In this document: positions 40,673-48,739 of the stretch, piece by piece
Layout: each line of letters begins with the position of its first letter
How positions within the stretch are numbered: position 1 is the stretch's first letter
Source of the DNA: Actinospineispora acaciae DSM 45401
GTDB taxonomy: Bacteria; Actinomycetota; Actinomycetes; Mycobacteriales; Pseudonocardiaceae
DNA length: 64,000 nucleotides
NCBI RefSeq assembly: GCF_000620785.1
Contig: NZ_JIAI01000001.1
Coordinates: 186,001-250,000 of the forward strand
Direction of reading: 5' to 3'
Translations under genes and position numbers: made by a program
The notes under the pieces: generated by a model
What the model was told of the DNA's origin: nothing
Seen by the model: only the letters and a program-made list of their open reading frames with translations
The model's database searches: none

Positions 40673-42166
40673 GTGGACGACGGGCTGAACGGATTCCTGC
40701 GGGCGGCCGGCGAGGCGGTCGGCCCGAGGTGGGTGGACGACTCGCGGCGGGCTCGGGACGGCTACGGGGCCAGCGAGCTGCCCGCCGGCCCGGTGCCACC
40801 GGCGGCGGTGGTGCGGCCCGGTTCGACCGACGAGGTGCGGGCGGTGGTGCGGCTGGCCAACGAGTACGGCGTCACCCTGCATCCGATCAGCACCGGCCAG
40901 AACCTCGGCCTCGGCGGCACCGTCGCGGCGCGGCCGGGCAACGTGGTGCTGGACCTGGGACACCGGATGAACCGGATCCTGGAGTTCGACGAGACGCTGC
41001 GGTACGTCGTCGTCGAACCGGGCGTCACCTACCAGGCGCTGGCCGACTTCCTCGTCGAGCAGGGCGACCACCTGATGTGCGACACCACGTCGGGCCCGCC
41101 GGCGGGCGGCCCGCTGGGCAACACCCTGGACAAGGGCGGCGGCTACACCCCGGCCGCCGACCACTTCGGCAACTCCTGCGGCCTGGAGGTCGTGCTCGGG
41201 GACGGCCGGCTGTTGCGGACCTCGGACGGGGCGGTGCCCGACTCCCGCACCTGGCACCTGGCGAAGTACGGCCTCGGCCCGTTCCTCGACGGCCTGTTCC
41301 TGCAGTCCAACTACGGGATCGTGACGCGGATGGGCATCTGGCTGCAGCCGAGGCCACCGGTGATCAGGTCGTTCTTCTTCGTCTATCCCGAGGACGACGA
41401 CATCGCCGAGATCGTGGAGATCGTGCGTGACCTTCGGCTGAACGGGACGGTCCCGACCGCCATCAAGGCGACCGGTGACCTCTACTCGCTGGCCTCGCGG
41501 ATCCCCTACCCCGGCGAGCGGCCGATCAGCGACGACACCCGCAAGCAGTTGCACGGCGAGTACGGCGTCGGCGCCTGGATCGTCAGCGGGGCGCTCTACG
41601 GAGCCTCGCGGGACGATGTCGAGCCCCGGCTCGCCACGGTCCGCTCGCTGTTCGAGGCGACCGGAAAGGCGCGGTACGTCGCGCACGAGGAGGCCTGGGA
41701 GGACCCCGGGCTGAAGATCCACATCGACACCTACGGCGGCCGCCCCACCGCCGAGGAGACGAAGATGCTGAACTGGCGCGGCGGTGGCCTGGTGTCCCTG
41801 ACGCCGTCCACCCCGATGATCGGCTCGGTGGCACGACAGCACCAGCGCCTCTCGCGGGACATCCTCGCCCGGCACCGGATCGACACCTGCATCGACTACA
41901 TCTTCGCCGGCCGGGCCTCGCGCGGCCTGCACAGCATCATGTTCGATCCCTCGGATCCCGAGGAATGCCGCGACGTCGCGACCGCCTGCACGGAGTTTCG
42001 GTCCGCCTACGCCGAGGCGGGCTACCCGTGCGGCCGGGTACCTGCCGACATGCAGGCCAGCGAGATGGGCCACCGAGACGCGACCTTCCGGTCGGTCCTG
42101 CACGACCTCAAGCGCGTCCTCGACCCCCTCGGTGTGCTGTCGCCGGGCCGGTACGGCATCGGCTGA
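40673..42166 (+). CDS. FAD-linked oxidase of the 4-cresol dehydrogenase / vanillyl-alcohol oxidase family
   Basis: A 497-residue flavoprotein. The GTG at 40673 is chosen because a perfect AGGAGG (40658-40663) stands 9 bases before it; an upstream GTG at 40649 overlaps the previous stop. PISTGQNLGLGGTVAARPGN and LDLGHRMNRILEFDETLRYV match the FAD-binding half, and NTLDKGGGYTPAADHFGNSCG, MLNWRGGGLVSLTP and the end VLSPGRYGIG match 4-cresol dehydrogenase. It would oxidise a para-substituted phenol. No cytochrome subunit gene is present, so it may act as an oxidase. Confidence 0.87.
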   Translation: MDDGLNGFLRAAGEAVGPRWVDDSRRARDGYGASELPAGPVPPAAVVRPGSTDEVRAVVRLANEYGVTLHPISTGQNLGLGGTVAARPGNVVLDLGHRMNRILEFDETLRYVVVEPGVTYQALADFLVEQGDHLMCDTTSGPPAGGPLGNTLDKGGGYTPAADHFGNSCGLEVVLGDGRLLRTSDGAVPDSRTWHLAKYGLGPFLDGLFLQSNYGIVTRMGIWLQPRPPVIRSFFFVYPEDDDIAEIVEIVRDLRLNGTVPTAIKATGDLYSLASRIPYPGERPISDDTRKQLHGEYGVGAWIVSGALYGASRDDVEPRLATVRSLFEATGKARYVAHEEAWEDPGLKIHIDTYGGRPTAEETKMLNWRGGGLVSLTPSTPMIGSVARQHQRLSRDILARHRIDTCIDYIFAGRASRGLHSIMFDPSDPEECRDVATACTEFRSAYAEAGYPCGRVPADMQASEMGHRDATFRSVLHDLKRVLDPLGVLSPGRYGIG

Positions 42167-42186
42167 ACTGTGCGACGATCCGGCGG

Positions 42187-42999
42187 GTGAAGGCGCGCGC
42201 GCTGGTCTTCGACCTGTTCGGGGACTACCTGCGGTACCGGGGCGGGGAGGTCCGGCTGCGCGGGCTGATCGCGCTGATGGACTGCTTCGAGGTGCCGGCG
42301 AGCACGGTGCGGGTGCTGGCCACCCGGCTGCGCGCGGAGGGGTGGCTGGAGAGCAGGCGGGACGGGCGGGAGACCAGCTACCTGCTCACCGACGCGACCT
42401 GGCGGCTGCTGGACCAGGGCCGCTCGCGGATCTTCGACCGGGTCGACGGGCCGTGGGACGGGCGCTGGCACGTGGTGCTCTACTCGGTGCCGGAGAGCGA
42501 GCGGGGGCTGCGGGAGCGGCTGCGCAAGAAGCTGTCCTGGCACGGCTTCGGGCCGCTGGCGCCGTCGGTCTGGCTGAGCCCGCACGACCGCGTGGAGCGG
42601 CTGCGCGCCGATCTCGCCGAGCTGCCGCCGATCCGGCTGGACGTGTTCCGGTCCCGGTCCGAGGGGCGGGCGGAGGACCGGGACGTGGCGGCCCGGGCCT
42701 GGGACCTGGACGGGCTCAACCGGGACTACGCGGCGCTGCTGGCCACCTACCGGCCCCGGCTGGACCGGTACCGGGCCGGGCTGCCCGCGCGGGAGGCGCT
42801 GGTGGAACGGATGCGGCTGGTCTACGACTATCGGAAGTTCCCGTTCCGGGATCCTGACCTGCCGGCCGAGCTGCTTCCGGACGGGTGGTTGGGCGGCGCG
42901 GCGCACCGGGTGTTCCTGGAGGCCCACGAGCTGTTGCGGGCACCGGCCGAAAGCTGCGTGGGCGGGCTGCTGGGCGACAACGGAAGTTCCAAAATGTAG
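42187..42999 (+). CDS. PaaX-family transcriptional regulator
   Basis: A 270-residue protein from the GTG at 42187. ALVFDLFGDYLRYRGGEVRL and VPASTVRVLATRLRAEGWLE form the winged helix, and GRWHVVLYSVPESERGLRERLRKKLSWHGF with PFRDPDLPAELLPDGW is typical of PaaX, the phenylacetyl-CoA-responsive repressor (quoted in pieces). Homologues sense aryl-CoA esters. Here it sits just before a salicylyl-CoA hydroxylase-like gene and a ligase gene, so salicylyl-CoA or a related thioester is a likely effector. Confidence 0.9.
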   Translation: MKARALVFDLFGDYLRYRGGEVRLRGLIALMDCFEVPASTVRVLATRLRAEGWLESRRDGRETSYLLTDATWRLLDQGRSRIFDRVDGPWDGRWHVVLYSVPESERGLRERLRKKLSWHGFGPLAPSVWLSPHDRVERLRADLAELPPIRLDVFRSRSEGRAEDRDVAARAWDLDGLNRDYAALLATYRPRLDRYRAGLPAREALVERMRLVYDYRKFPFRDPDLPAELLPDGWLGGAAHRVFLEAHELLRAPAESCVGGLLGDNGSSKM

Positions 43000-43016
43000 A
43001 CGACCGACGCTGGAAC
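42986..43016. promoter_or_regulatory. Inverted repeat upstream of the salicylyl-CoA hydroxylase-like gene
   Basis: GTTCCA (42986-42991) and TGGAAC (43011-43016) form a perfect palindrome with a 19-bp spacer, spanning the paaX stop and ending 32 bp before the next start. It is the only symmetric sequence in the 49-bp gap and a candidate PaaX site. Confidence 0.35.
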
Positions 43017-43048
43017 GTTGTAGGTTTCGCCGTGGGAGCGTGATGCGG

Positions 43049-44554
43049 ATGTCCGAGACGAGGATGCGCATCGCCGTGGTCGGTGGCGGCCCCGGCGGGT
43101 TGTTCCTGGCCACCCTGCTGCGGCGGGCCGACCCGGGGTTCGCGGTGACGGTGTTCGAGCGGAACCGGGCGGACGACACGTTCGGCTTCGGCGTGGTGTT
43201 CTCCGACCGCACCCTGGCCGGCATCCACGCCGCCGACCCGGTGGTGCGCGAGGCGTTGGCCCGGCACGGGCGGCACTGGGACGACATCGAGGTGCGGCTG
43301 AAGGGGGAGCGGATCCGCTGCGGCGGCAACGGGATGGCCGCCATCGCCCGGCGCACCCTGCTCGCGCTGCTCCAGGACCGGGCGCATGAGGCCGGCGCCG
43401 AGCTGCGGTTCGAGCACGAGGTCGAGCTGGACGACCTGGACGGCTACGACCTGGTGGTGGCCGCCGACGGCACCGGCTCGCGGATCCGGGAGCGGCTGGC
43501 CGAGCGGCTGCGGCCCAGCGTGCACACCGCCGCCGCGAAGTTCATCTGGTTCGGCACCGACTACATGTTCGACGGGCTGACGTTCGTGCACGAGCGGAGC
43601 CCGCACGGGGTGTTCGCCGTGCACGGCTACCCGATCAGTGCGGACGTCAGCACCTTCATCGTGGAGACCGACGAGGCGTCCTGGCGGGCCGCCGGGCTGG
43701 ACGGCTTCGACGACGACGCCCCGCCGGGCCGTTCGGACCTGGTGTCCAAGGCGTACCTGGAGGAGCTGTTCGCCGGGCAGATCGACGGGCGCCGGCTGCT
43801 GGTGAACAACTCCCGGTGGGGCAACTTCCGCACCCGGCGCACCGAGCGCTGGTGGACCCGCGAGCCCCGGCCGGTGGCGCTGCTCGGCGACGCCGCGCAC
43901 ACCGCGCACTTCTCGGTCGGCTCGGGCACCAAGATGGCCATGGAGGACGCGGTCGCGCTGTCCTCGGCCCTGTGTGCGCACCCCGGCGACCTGGGCGAGG
44001 CGCTGGCCGCCTACCAGGACGCCGCCCAGCCGTCGGTGGACGCGATCCAGGACTCGGCGCGGCCGTCGCTGAGCTGGTGGGAGCACTTCGGGCGCTATCA
44101 CGACGCGTTCGAGCCGTGGCAGTTCGCGTTCCACTTCCTGTCCCGCAGCATCACCGACGCCCGGCTGGCCCGGCGCGCGCCCGGGTTCGTGCGGGCCACC
44201 CACGCGGCGTGGCGGGCGCGCCACGGCGCCGAGCCGCTGGACAGCCCGCTGCGGGTGAACGGGCACGAGCTGCCCGGCCGGCTGGTCAACGGCGAGCCGC
44301 CGGGCACCATCCGGCTGCGCGCGCCCTCGGACGAGGCAGGCCTTCCGGCCGCCCGTGAGCTGCTGGCCAGCGCCGTCGCCGCCGGGGCAGGGCTGGTCGC
44401 GGTGCACGGCGGCACCTCGCTGAACCGCATGCTGCTGACCGAGGAGGCCCGACTGGTGTACGGCGTACCGAGCCTGCTGGTGGACCACGAGCTGGACACC
44501 GACCGCGCGGTGACCGCCGTGCTGTCCGGCCGGGCCGACCTGGTGGCCCGCTGA
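43049..44554 (+). CDS. Salicylyl-CoA 5-hydroxylase-like flavoprotein with degenerated OYE-type C-terminus
   Basis: A 501-residue protein; GGGAG at 43034-43038 supports the ATG at 43049 over two earlier in-frame starts. Residues 1-385 match the FAD monooxygenase half of bifunctional salicylyl-CoA/anthraniloyl-CoA hydroxylases: VVGGGPGGLFLATLLRRADP, GFGVVFSDRTLAG, GDAAHTAHFSVGSGTKMAMED. Those enzymes continue into a 370-residue old-yellow-enzyme barrel. Here only its two ends remain: PLRVNGHELPGRLVN (about 400-414) and GVPSLLVDHEL...SGRADLVAR (about 472-501). It should still hydroxylate an aryl-CoA at the 5 position, giving gentisyl-CoA from salicylyl-CoA. Confidence 0.88.
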   Translation: MSETRMRIAVVGGGPGGLFLATLLRRADPGFAVTVFERNRADDTFGFGVVFSDRTLAGIHAADPVVREALARHGRHWDDIEVRLKGERIRCGGNGMAAIARRTLLALLQDRAHEAGAELRFEHEVELDDLDGYDLVVAADGTGSRIRERLAERLRPSVHTAAAKFIWFGTDYMFDGLTFVHERSPHGVFAVHGYPISADVSTFIVETDEASWRAAGLDGFDDDAPPGRSDLVSKAYLEELFAGQIDGRRLLVNNSRWGNFRTRRTERWWTREPRPVALLGDAAHTAHFSVGSGTKMAMEDAVALSSALCAHPGDLGEALAAYQDAAQPSVDAIQDSARPSLSWWEHFGRYHDAFEPWQFAFHFLSRSITDARLARRAPGFVRATHAAWRARHGAEPLDSPLRVNGHELPGRLVNGEPPGTIRLRAPSDEAGLPAARELLASAVAAGAGLVAVHGGTSLNRMLLTEEARLVYGVPSLLVDHELDTDRAVTAVLSGRADLVAR

Positions 44555-46230
44555 TGCCCGCCCCGATCGCCGAGGGCACCGTCCCGTGGCCGGCCGAGTT
44601 CGCGCGCCGCTACCTGGCCGCCGGGTACTGGGCCGGCCGCCCGCTCGGCGACCTGCTGCGCGAGGCCGCCGACCGCACCCCGCACGCGCCCGCGCTGGTC
44701 GACGGCGCCACCCGGTTCGACCACGCCGAGCTGGCCGACCGCGCCGCCGCGGCCGCCGCGCGGCTGCGCGGGCTCGGGCTGGCCGCCGGCGACCGGATGG
44801 TGGTGCAGCTGCCCAACGGCTGGGAGTTCGTGGTGCTCACGCTGGCCTGCCTGCGCGCGGGCGTCGTGCCGGTCATGGCGCTGCCCGCGCACCGGCGTAC
44901 CGAGCTGTCCCACCTGGTCGGGCACGCCGAGGCGGCCGCCATCGCGGTGCCCGACACGCTGGCCGGGTTCGACCACCAGCGGCTCGCGCACGAGCTGGGG
45001 GTGCGCCGCGTGCTGGTGGCCGGCGACGAGCTCGCGCCGGGCAGCCTCGACCTGCGCGCGCTGTGTGCTCCAGGTCAGGACGCTCCAGGTCAGGGCGCTC
45101 CGGGACCCGGCCTGGGGCCGACGGAGCTGCACGGCGCGGACGTGGCGGTGTTCCTGCTGTCCGGCGGCACCACCGGGCTGCCCAAGCTGATCGCCCGCAC
45201 CCACGACGACTACGCGTACAACGCGCGCGCCAGCGCCGAGGTGGCCGGCGTCGGCCCGGACACCGTCTACCTGGTGAACCTGCCGGCCGGGCACAACTTC
45301 CCGCTGGCCTGCCCCGGCATCCTCGGCACGCTGCTGGCCGGCGGAAAGGTGGTGCTGGTGCCCTCGCCGGAGCCGGCGCGCGCGTTCGCCACCATCGCCG
45401 CCGAGGGCGTCACGCACACCGCCGCGGTGCCCGCCGTCGCGGCGCGGTGGCTGGAGCACGCGGTGGCCCACGGCGCCGGGCAGCTGCGCACGCTGCGAGT
45501 GCTGCAGGTGGGCGGCGCCCGGATGCCCGACGAGCTGGCCTGGCGGGTCCGCCCGGTGCTCGGCGCGACGCTGCAGCAGGTGTTCGGCATGGCCGAGGGC
45601 CTGCTCAACTACACCCGGCTGGACGACCCGGAGGAGGTCATCTGCACCACCCAGGGCCGGCCGATGTGCCCGGCCGACGAGGTGCGCCTCGTCGACGAGC
45701 AGGACCGGGACGTGCCGGACGGGGAGGCGGGCTCGCTGCTGACCCGGGGCCCGTACACCCCGCGCGGCTACTACCGCGCCCCGGAGCAGAACGCCCGCGC
45801 GTTCACCCCGGACGGCTGGTACCGCAGCGGCGACATCTGCCGGCGCACCCGGGACGGCAACCTGCTGGTCGAGGGCAGGGACAAGGACCAGATCAACAGG
45901 GCCGGCGAGAAGATCTCCGCCGAGGAGGTGGAGAACCTGGTCTACCGGCTGCCCTCGGTCGCCCAGGTGGCCGCCGTCGCGATGCCCGACCCGGACCTGG
46001 GCGAACGGGTCTGCGTGTACGTGGTGGGACGGCCGGGCGCCGAGCCGACCCTGGACGAGGTGCGGGCGTCCATGGAGCGCGCCGGGGTCGCCAGGTTCAA
46101 GCTGCCCGAGCGCTTGGTCCTGGTCGACGAGCTGCCGGTCACCAAGGTCGGCAAGATCGACAAGAAGGCGCTGCGGGCGGACATCGCCCGCCGCCTCACC
46201 GCCGAGCCCGACATGGCACGCCGGGGGTAA
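44554..46230 (+). CDS. AMP-dependent aryl acid ligase, salicylate/2,3-dihydroxybenzoate type
   Basis: A 558-residue adenylating enzyme. FLLSGGTTGLPKLIARTHDDY is the P-loop region (A3, quoted as FLLSGGTTGLPKLI), FGMAEGLLNYT is A5, GWYRSGDIC is A7 and DQINRAGEKISAEEVENLVY is A8; KVGKIDKKAL holds the catalytic lysine. The PAGHNFPLACPG and GMAEGLLNYTRLDD signatures match DhbE-like salicylate and dihydroxybenzoate activating enzymes. It shares one base with the hydroxylase gene (TGATG). It likely makes salicylyl-AMP or salicylyl-CoA for that hydroxylase. Confidence 0.9.
   Translation: MPAPIAEGTVPWPAEFARRYLAAGYWAGRPLGDLLREAADRTPHAPALVDGATRFDHAELADRAAAAAARLRGLGLAAGDRMVVQLPNGWEFVVLTLACLRAGVVPVMALPAHRRTELSHLVGHAEAAAIAVPDTLAGFDHQRLAHELGVRRVLVAGDELAPGSLDLRALCAPGQDAPGQGAPGPGLGPTELHGADVAVFLLSGGTTGLPKLIARTHDDYAYNARASAEVAGVGPDTVYLVNLPAGHNFPLACPGILGTLLAGGKVVLVPSPEPARAFATIAAEGVTHTAAVPAVAARWLEHAVAHGAGQLRTLRVLQVGGARMPDELAWRVRPVLGATLQQVFGMAEGLLNYTRLDDPEEVICTTQGRPMCPADEVRLVDEQDRDVPDGEAGSLLTRGPYTPRGYYRAPEQNARAFTPDGWYRSGDICRRTRDGNLLVEGRDKDQINRAGEKISAEEVENLVYRLPSVAQVAAVAMPDPDLGERVCVYVVGRPGAEPTLDEVRASMERAGVARFKLPERLVLVDELPVTKVGKIDKKALRADIARRLTAEPDMARRG
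45067..45108 (+). repeat. 15-bp tandem repeat in the ligase linker
   Basis: GCTCCAGGTCAGGAC (45067-45081), GCTCCAGGTCAGGGC (45082-45096) and a third degenerate copy (from 45097) encode APGQD-APGQG-APGPG between the two halves of the N-terminal domain of the ligase. It is a frame-preserving expansion in a surface loop. Confidence 0.7.
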
Positions 46231-46316
46231 CGACCGCGCTCCGACCGGCCTGTGCTGTGATGCGCAACGACGCGGCTTCGCCGGGCCGCCTCGGTGGGCG
46301 GAAGTGGGTGCGAACG

Positions 46317-48737
46317 ATGATGTTCAACCGTCGTGCTGTGTTGCGGTACGGCTCCTTGGCGGCGCTGGTCGGCGTCGCTTTCCCGGCCTGCGCCCCGAGC
46401 CCGGCCGGAGCGCCGGCGCCGCTGCCGGGCAAGGCCGACCTCGACCGGATCGTGGCCGCCTACCGCGAGCTGCAGATCGGCACCCATCGCGACTCGCCGG
46501 CCCGGGCCGGCGCGCTCGCGGCGCTGGACCAGGTGGCCCTGGCCTACGACGCCGCCATGAAACCCACCGACGGCTCGCTGTGGCCCGACCTGCCGTTCGG
46601 GCCGGGCAGCACGCACTTTCCGATGATGTACTACCGGCTGCGCACCATGGCGGTGGACTGGGCGACGCCGGGTTCGGCCCTCTCCCGCCGGCCAGACCTG
46701 CCCGAACGCCTGCTGGCCGCGCTGGACTCGCTGTACCGCCACCAGTACAACGAGAACACCCAGGAGATCGGCAACTGGTACGTCTACGAGATCGGCGTGC
46801 CGTACTGGCTGCTGCAGACGGTCGTGGCGCTCGGCGAGAAGCTGCCGCCCGCCGACCGGGAGCGGCTGCTGCGCCCGGTGCTGCGGTTCGTCGCCGACCC
46901 GAACCGCCGCGTCTCGGGCGGCGGCAAGGTGGTCGAGACCGGCGCGAACCGGGCGGACAAGGCGCTGATCACGGTGGTGTCCGGGGCGCTGGCCGGCGAC
47001 CCGGCGCGGGTGGCAACCGGGGTCGCCGCCGTGACCGACACCGCCGGCGCCGGGGCGGCCAGCCTGGTCACCCGGGTCACCGAGGGCGACGGGTTCCGCA
47101 CCGACGGCTCGTTCATCCAGCACGACACCGTGCCGTACTCGGGCCACTACGGGCTGGTGCTGCTGTCCGCGGCCGCCGGCCTCGCCCACGTCACGGCGGG
47201 CACCGCGGTCGAGCTGGCGCCGGATGTGCGGCAGGCGTTCTACGACGCGGTGACCGACGTGTTCGCCCCGTTCCTGGTCGGCGGCTCGATGATGGAGCCG
47301 GTGCGCGGCCGGATGCTCTCCCGGCAGGGCGAGACCGGGCACGACGCCGGCCACCAGTTCATCGCCGCCGCCGCGCTGCTGGCGCTGTCCGCGCCCGAAC
47401 CGGCCCGCTCGCGGCTGGCCGAGCGCGTCACCCCGTGGGTCGGCGAACCGAGCTGGGCGCCCTACTCGAAGGTGGACGACCTCGCGCGGTACTCCGGCGG
47501 CCTGCAGCCGGTCGGGGTGCCGGAGGTGGAGCAGGCCGAGCGGCTCGTCGCGGGCCGCCCCCAGGGCACGGCCGGGGAGTCCGAGCACCGCGCCTTCCCC
47601 CAGATGGACCGGATGGCGCACCACACCGCCGGCTGGTCGGCGTCGCTGGGCCTGAGCTCGACGCGGACCTGCCGGTACGAGGCGATCAACGGGCAGAACC
47701 TGCGCGGCTGGTTCGTCGGCGACGGCGTGCTGTACCTGTTCCTGCCGGGCGAGCAGCAGGGCCACTACAGCGACGCGTACTGGCCGACGGTGGACGCCAC
47801 CGCGCTGCCCGGCACCACGGAGAAGGTGGCACCCCCGCCGCCGCTGGTGGGCAACCCGCCGCCGGCGGCGGCCCGGCCCTTCGCCGGCGGTGTCCGGTTC
47901 GACGACGGGCACGGCGCGTACGGGCTGGACTTCGCCAGCCAGGACGGCACGCTCTCGGCGAAGAAGTCGTGGTTCTTCACCCCGGACGCGGTGCTCTGCC
48001 TGGGCGCCGGGATCACCGACCTGTCCGGGGCGCCGGTCCGCACGATCGTGGAGAACCGCAACCTGGGTGAGGGCGGCACGGCCGCGCTGCTGGTGGACGG
48101 CCGCCCGGCCCCCGCCCAGCCGGGCCGGGCCGCCGCGCTGCCCGGCGCGCGCTGGCTGCACCTGGCCGGGGTGGCCGGCTACCTGCTGCTGGACCAGCCC
48201 GGCGTGACGGTGCTGCGGGAGGACCGCACCGGCAGCTGGCTGGACGTCGACACCGGGGCCAACACGCACGGCACCTCGACCCGCTACACCCGCCGCTACC
48301 AGCAGATTCGGCTGGAGCACGGCGCCAGGCCGGCGGGCGCGAGCTATGCCTACGCGGTGCTGCCGGGCGCCTCCGCCGAGCAGACCGCGGCGGCGGCCGG
48401 GCGGTGGACGGTGCTGGCCAACACCGCGCAGGCCCAGGCCGTGCGGTTGGAGCGCGACGTGCTCGCCGCCGTGTTCCACGCGCCGGGCCGGGCCGGTGAG
48501 GTGGCCGTGTCCGGCGCCTGCACCGTGGCGTGGGGGCGCACCGGGGACGACTGGACGCTGGCCGTGGCCGACCCCGCGCGGACCCTGGACACCGTGCACG
48601 TGACCATCGACAAGCCCGGCCTGCGCGTGGTGCGCGCCGACCCCGGCGTCACGGTGGCCGGCCCCGACCCCAGGCTGGAGCTCGACGTCAAGCTCGCCGG
48701 CTCGCTGGGCGCCACCCGCACCGTCACGCTGCGCTGA
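46317..48737 (+). CDS. Tat-exported polysaccharide lyase family 8 (hyaluronate/chondroitin/xanthan lyase-like)
   Basis: An 806-residue protein. NRRAVLRYGSLAALVGVAF followed by a PACAPSPAG junction is a twin-arginine leader with a possible lipobox. The alpha-toroid domain (about 40-380) has catalytic candidates in GANRADK (Asn), QHDTVPYSGHYG (His, Tyr) and RGRMLSR (Arg). Beta-sandwich domains follow (about 400-800; WFVGDGVLYLFLPGEQQGHY). Family 8 enzymes cleave uronic-acid polysaccharides by beta-elimination. Start is ATGATG; the first is listed. It has no polysaccharide-related neighbours. Confidence 0.9.
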   Translation: MMFNRRAVLRYGSLAALVGVAFPACAPSPAGAPAPLPGKADLDRIVAAYRELQIGTHRDSPARAGALAALDQVALAYDAAMKPTDGSLWPDLPFGPGSTHFPMMYYRLRTMAVDWATPGSALSRRPDLPERLLAALDSLYRHQYNENTQEIGNWYVYEIGVPYWLLQTVVALGEKLPPADRERLLRPVLRFVADPNRRVSGGGKVVETGANRADKALITVVSGALAGDPARVATGVAAVTDTAGAGAASLVTRVTEGDGFRTDGSFIQHDTVPYSGHYGLVLLSAAAGLAHVTAGTAVELAPDVRQAFYDAVTDVFAPFLVGGSMMEPVRGRMLSRQGETGHDAGHQFIAAAALLALSAPEPARSRLAERVTPWVGEPSWAPYSKVDDLARYSGGLQPVGVPEVEQAERLVAGRPQGTAGESEHRAFPQMDRMAHHTAGWSASLGLSSTRTCRYEAINGQNLRGWFVGDGVLYLFLPGEQQGHYSDAYWPTVDATALPGTTEKVAPPPPLVGNPPPAAARPFAGGVRFDDGHGAYGLDFASQDGTLSAKKSWFFTPDAVLCLGAGITDLSGAPVRTIVENRNLGEGGTAALLVDGRPAPAQPGRAAALPGARWLHLAGVAGYLLLDQPGVTVLREDRTGSWLDVDTGANTHGTSTRYTRRYQQIRLEHGARPAGASYAYAVLPGASAEQTAAAAGRWTVLANTAQAQAVRLERDVLAAVFHAPGRAGEVAVSGACTVAWGRTGDDWTLAVADPARTLDTVHVTIDKPGLRVVRADPGVTVAGPDPRLELDVKLAGSLGATRTVTLR

Positions 48738-48739
48738 GG

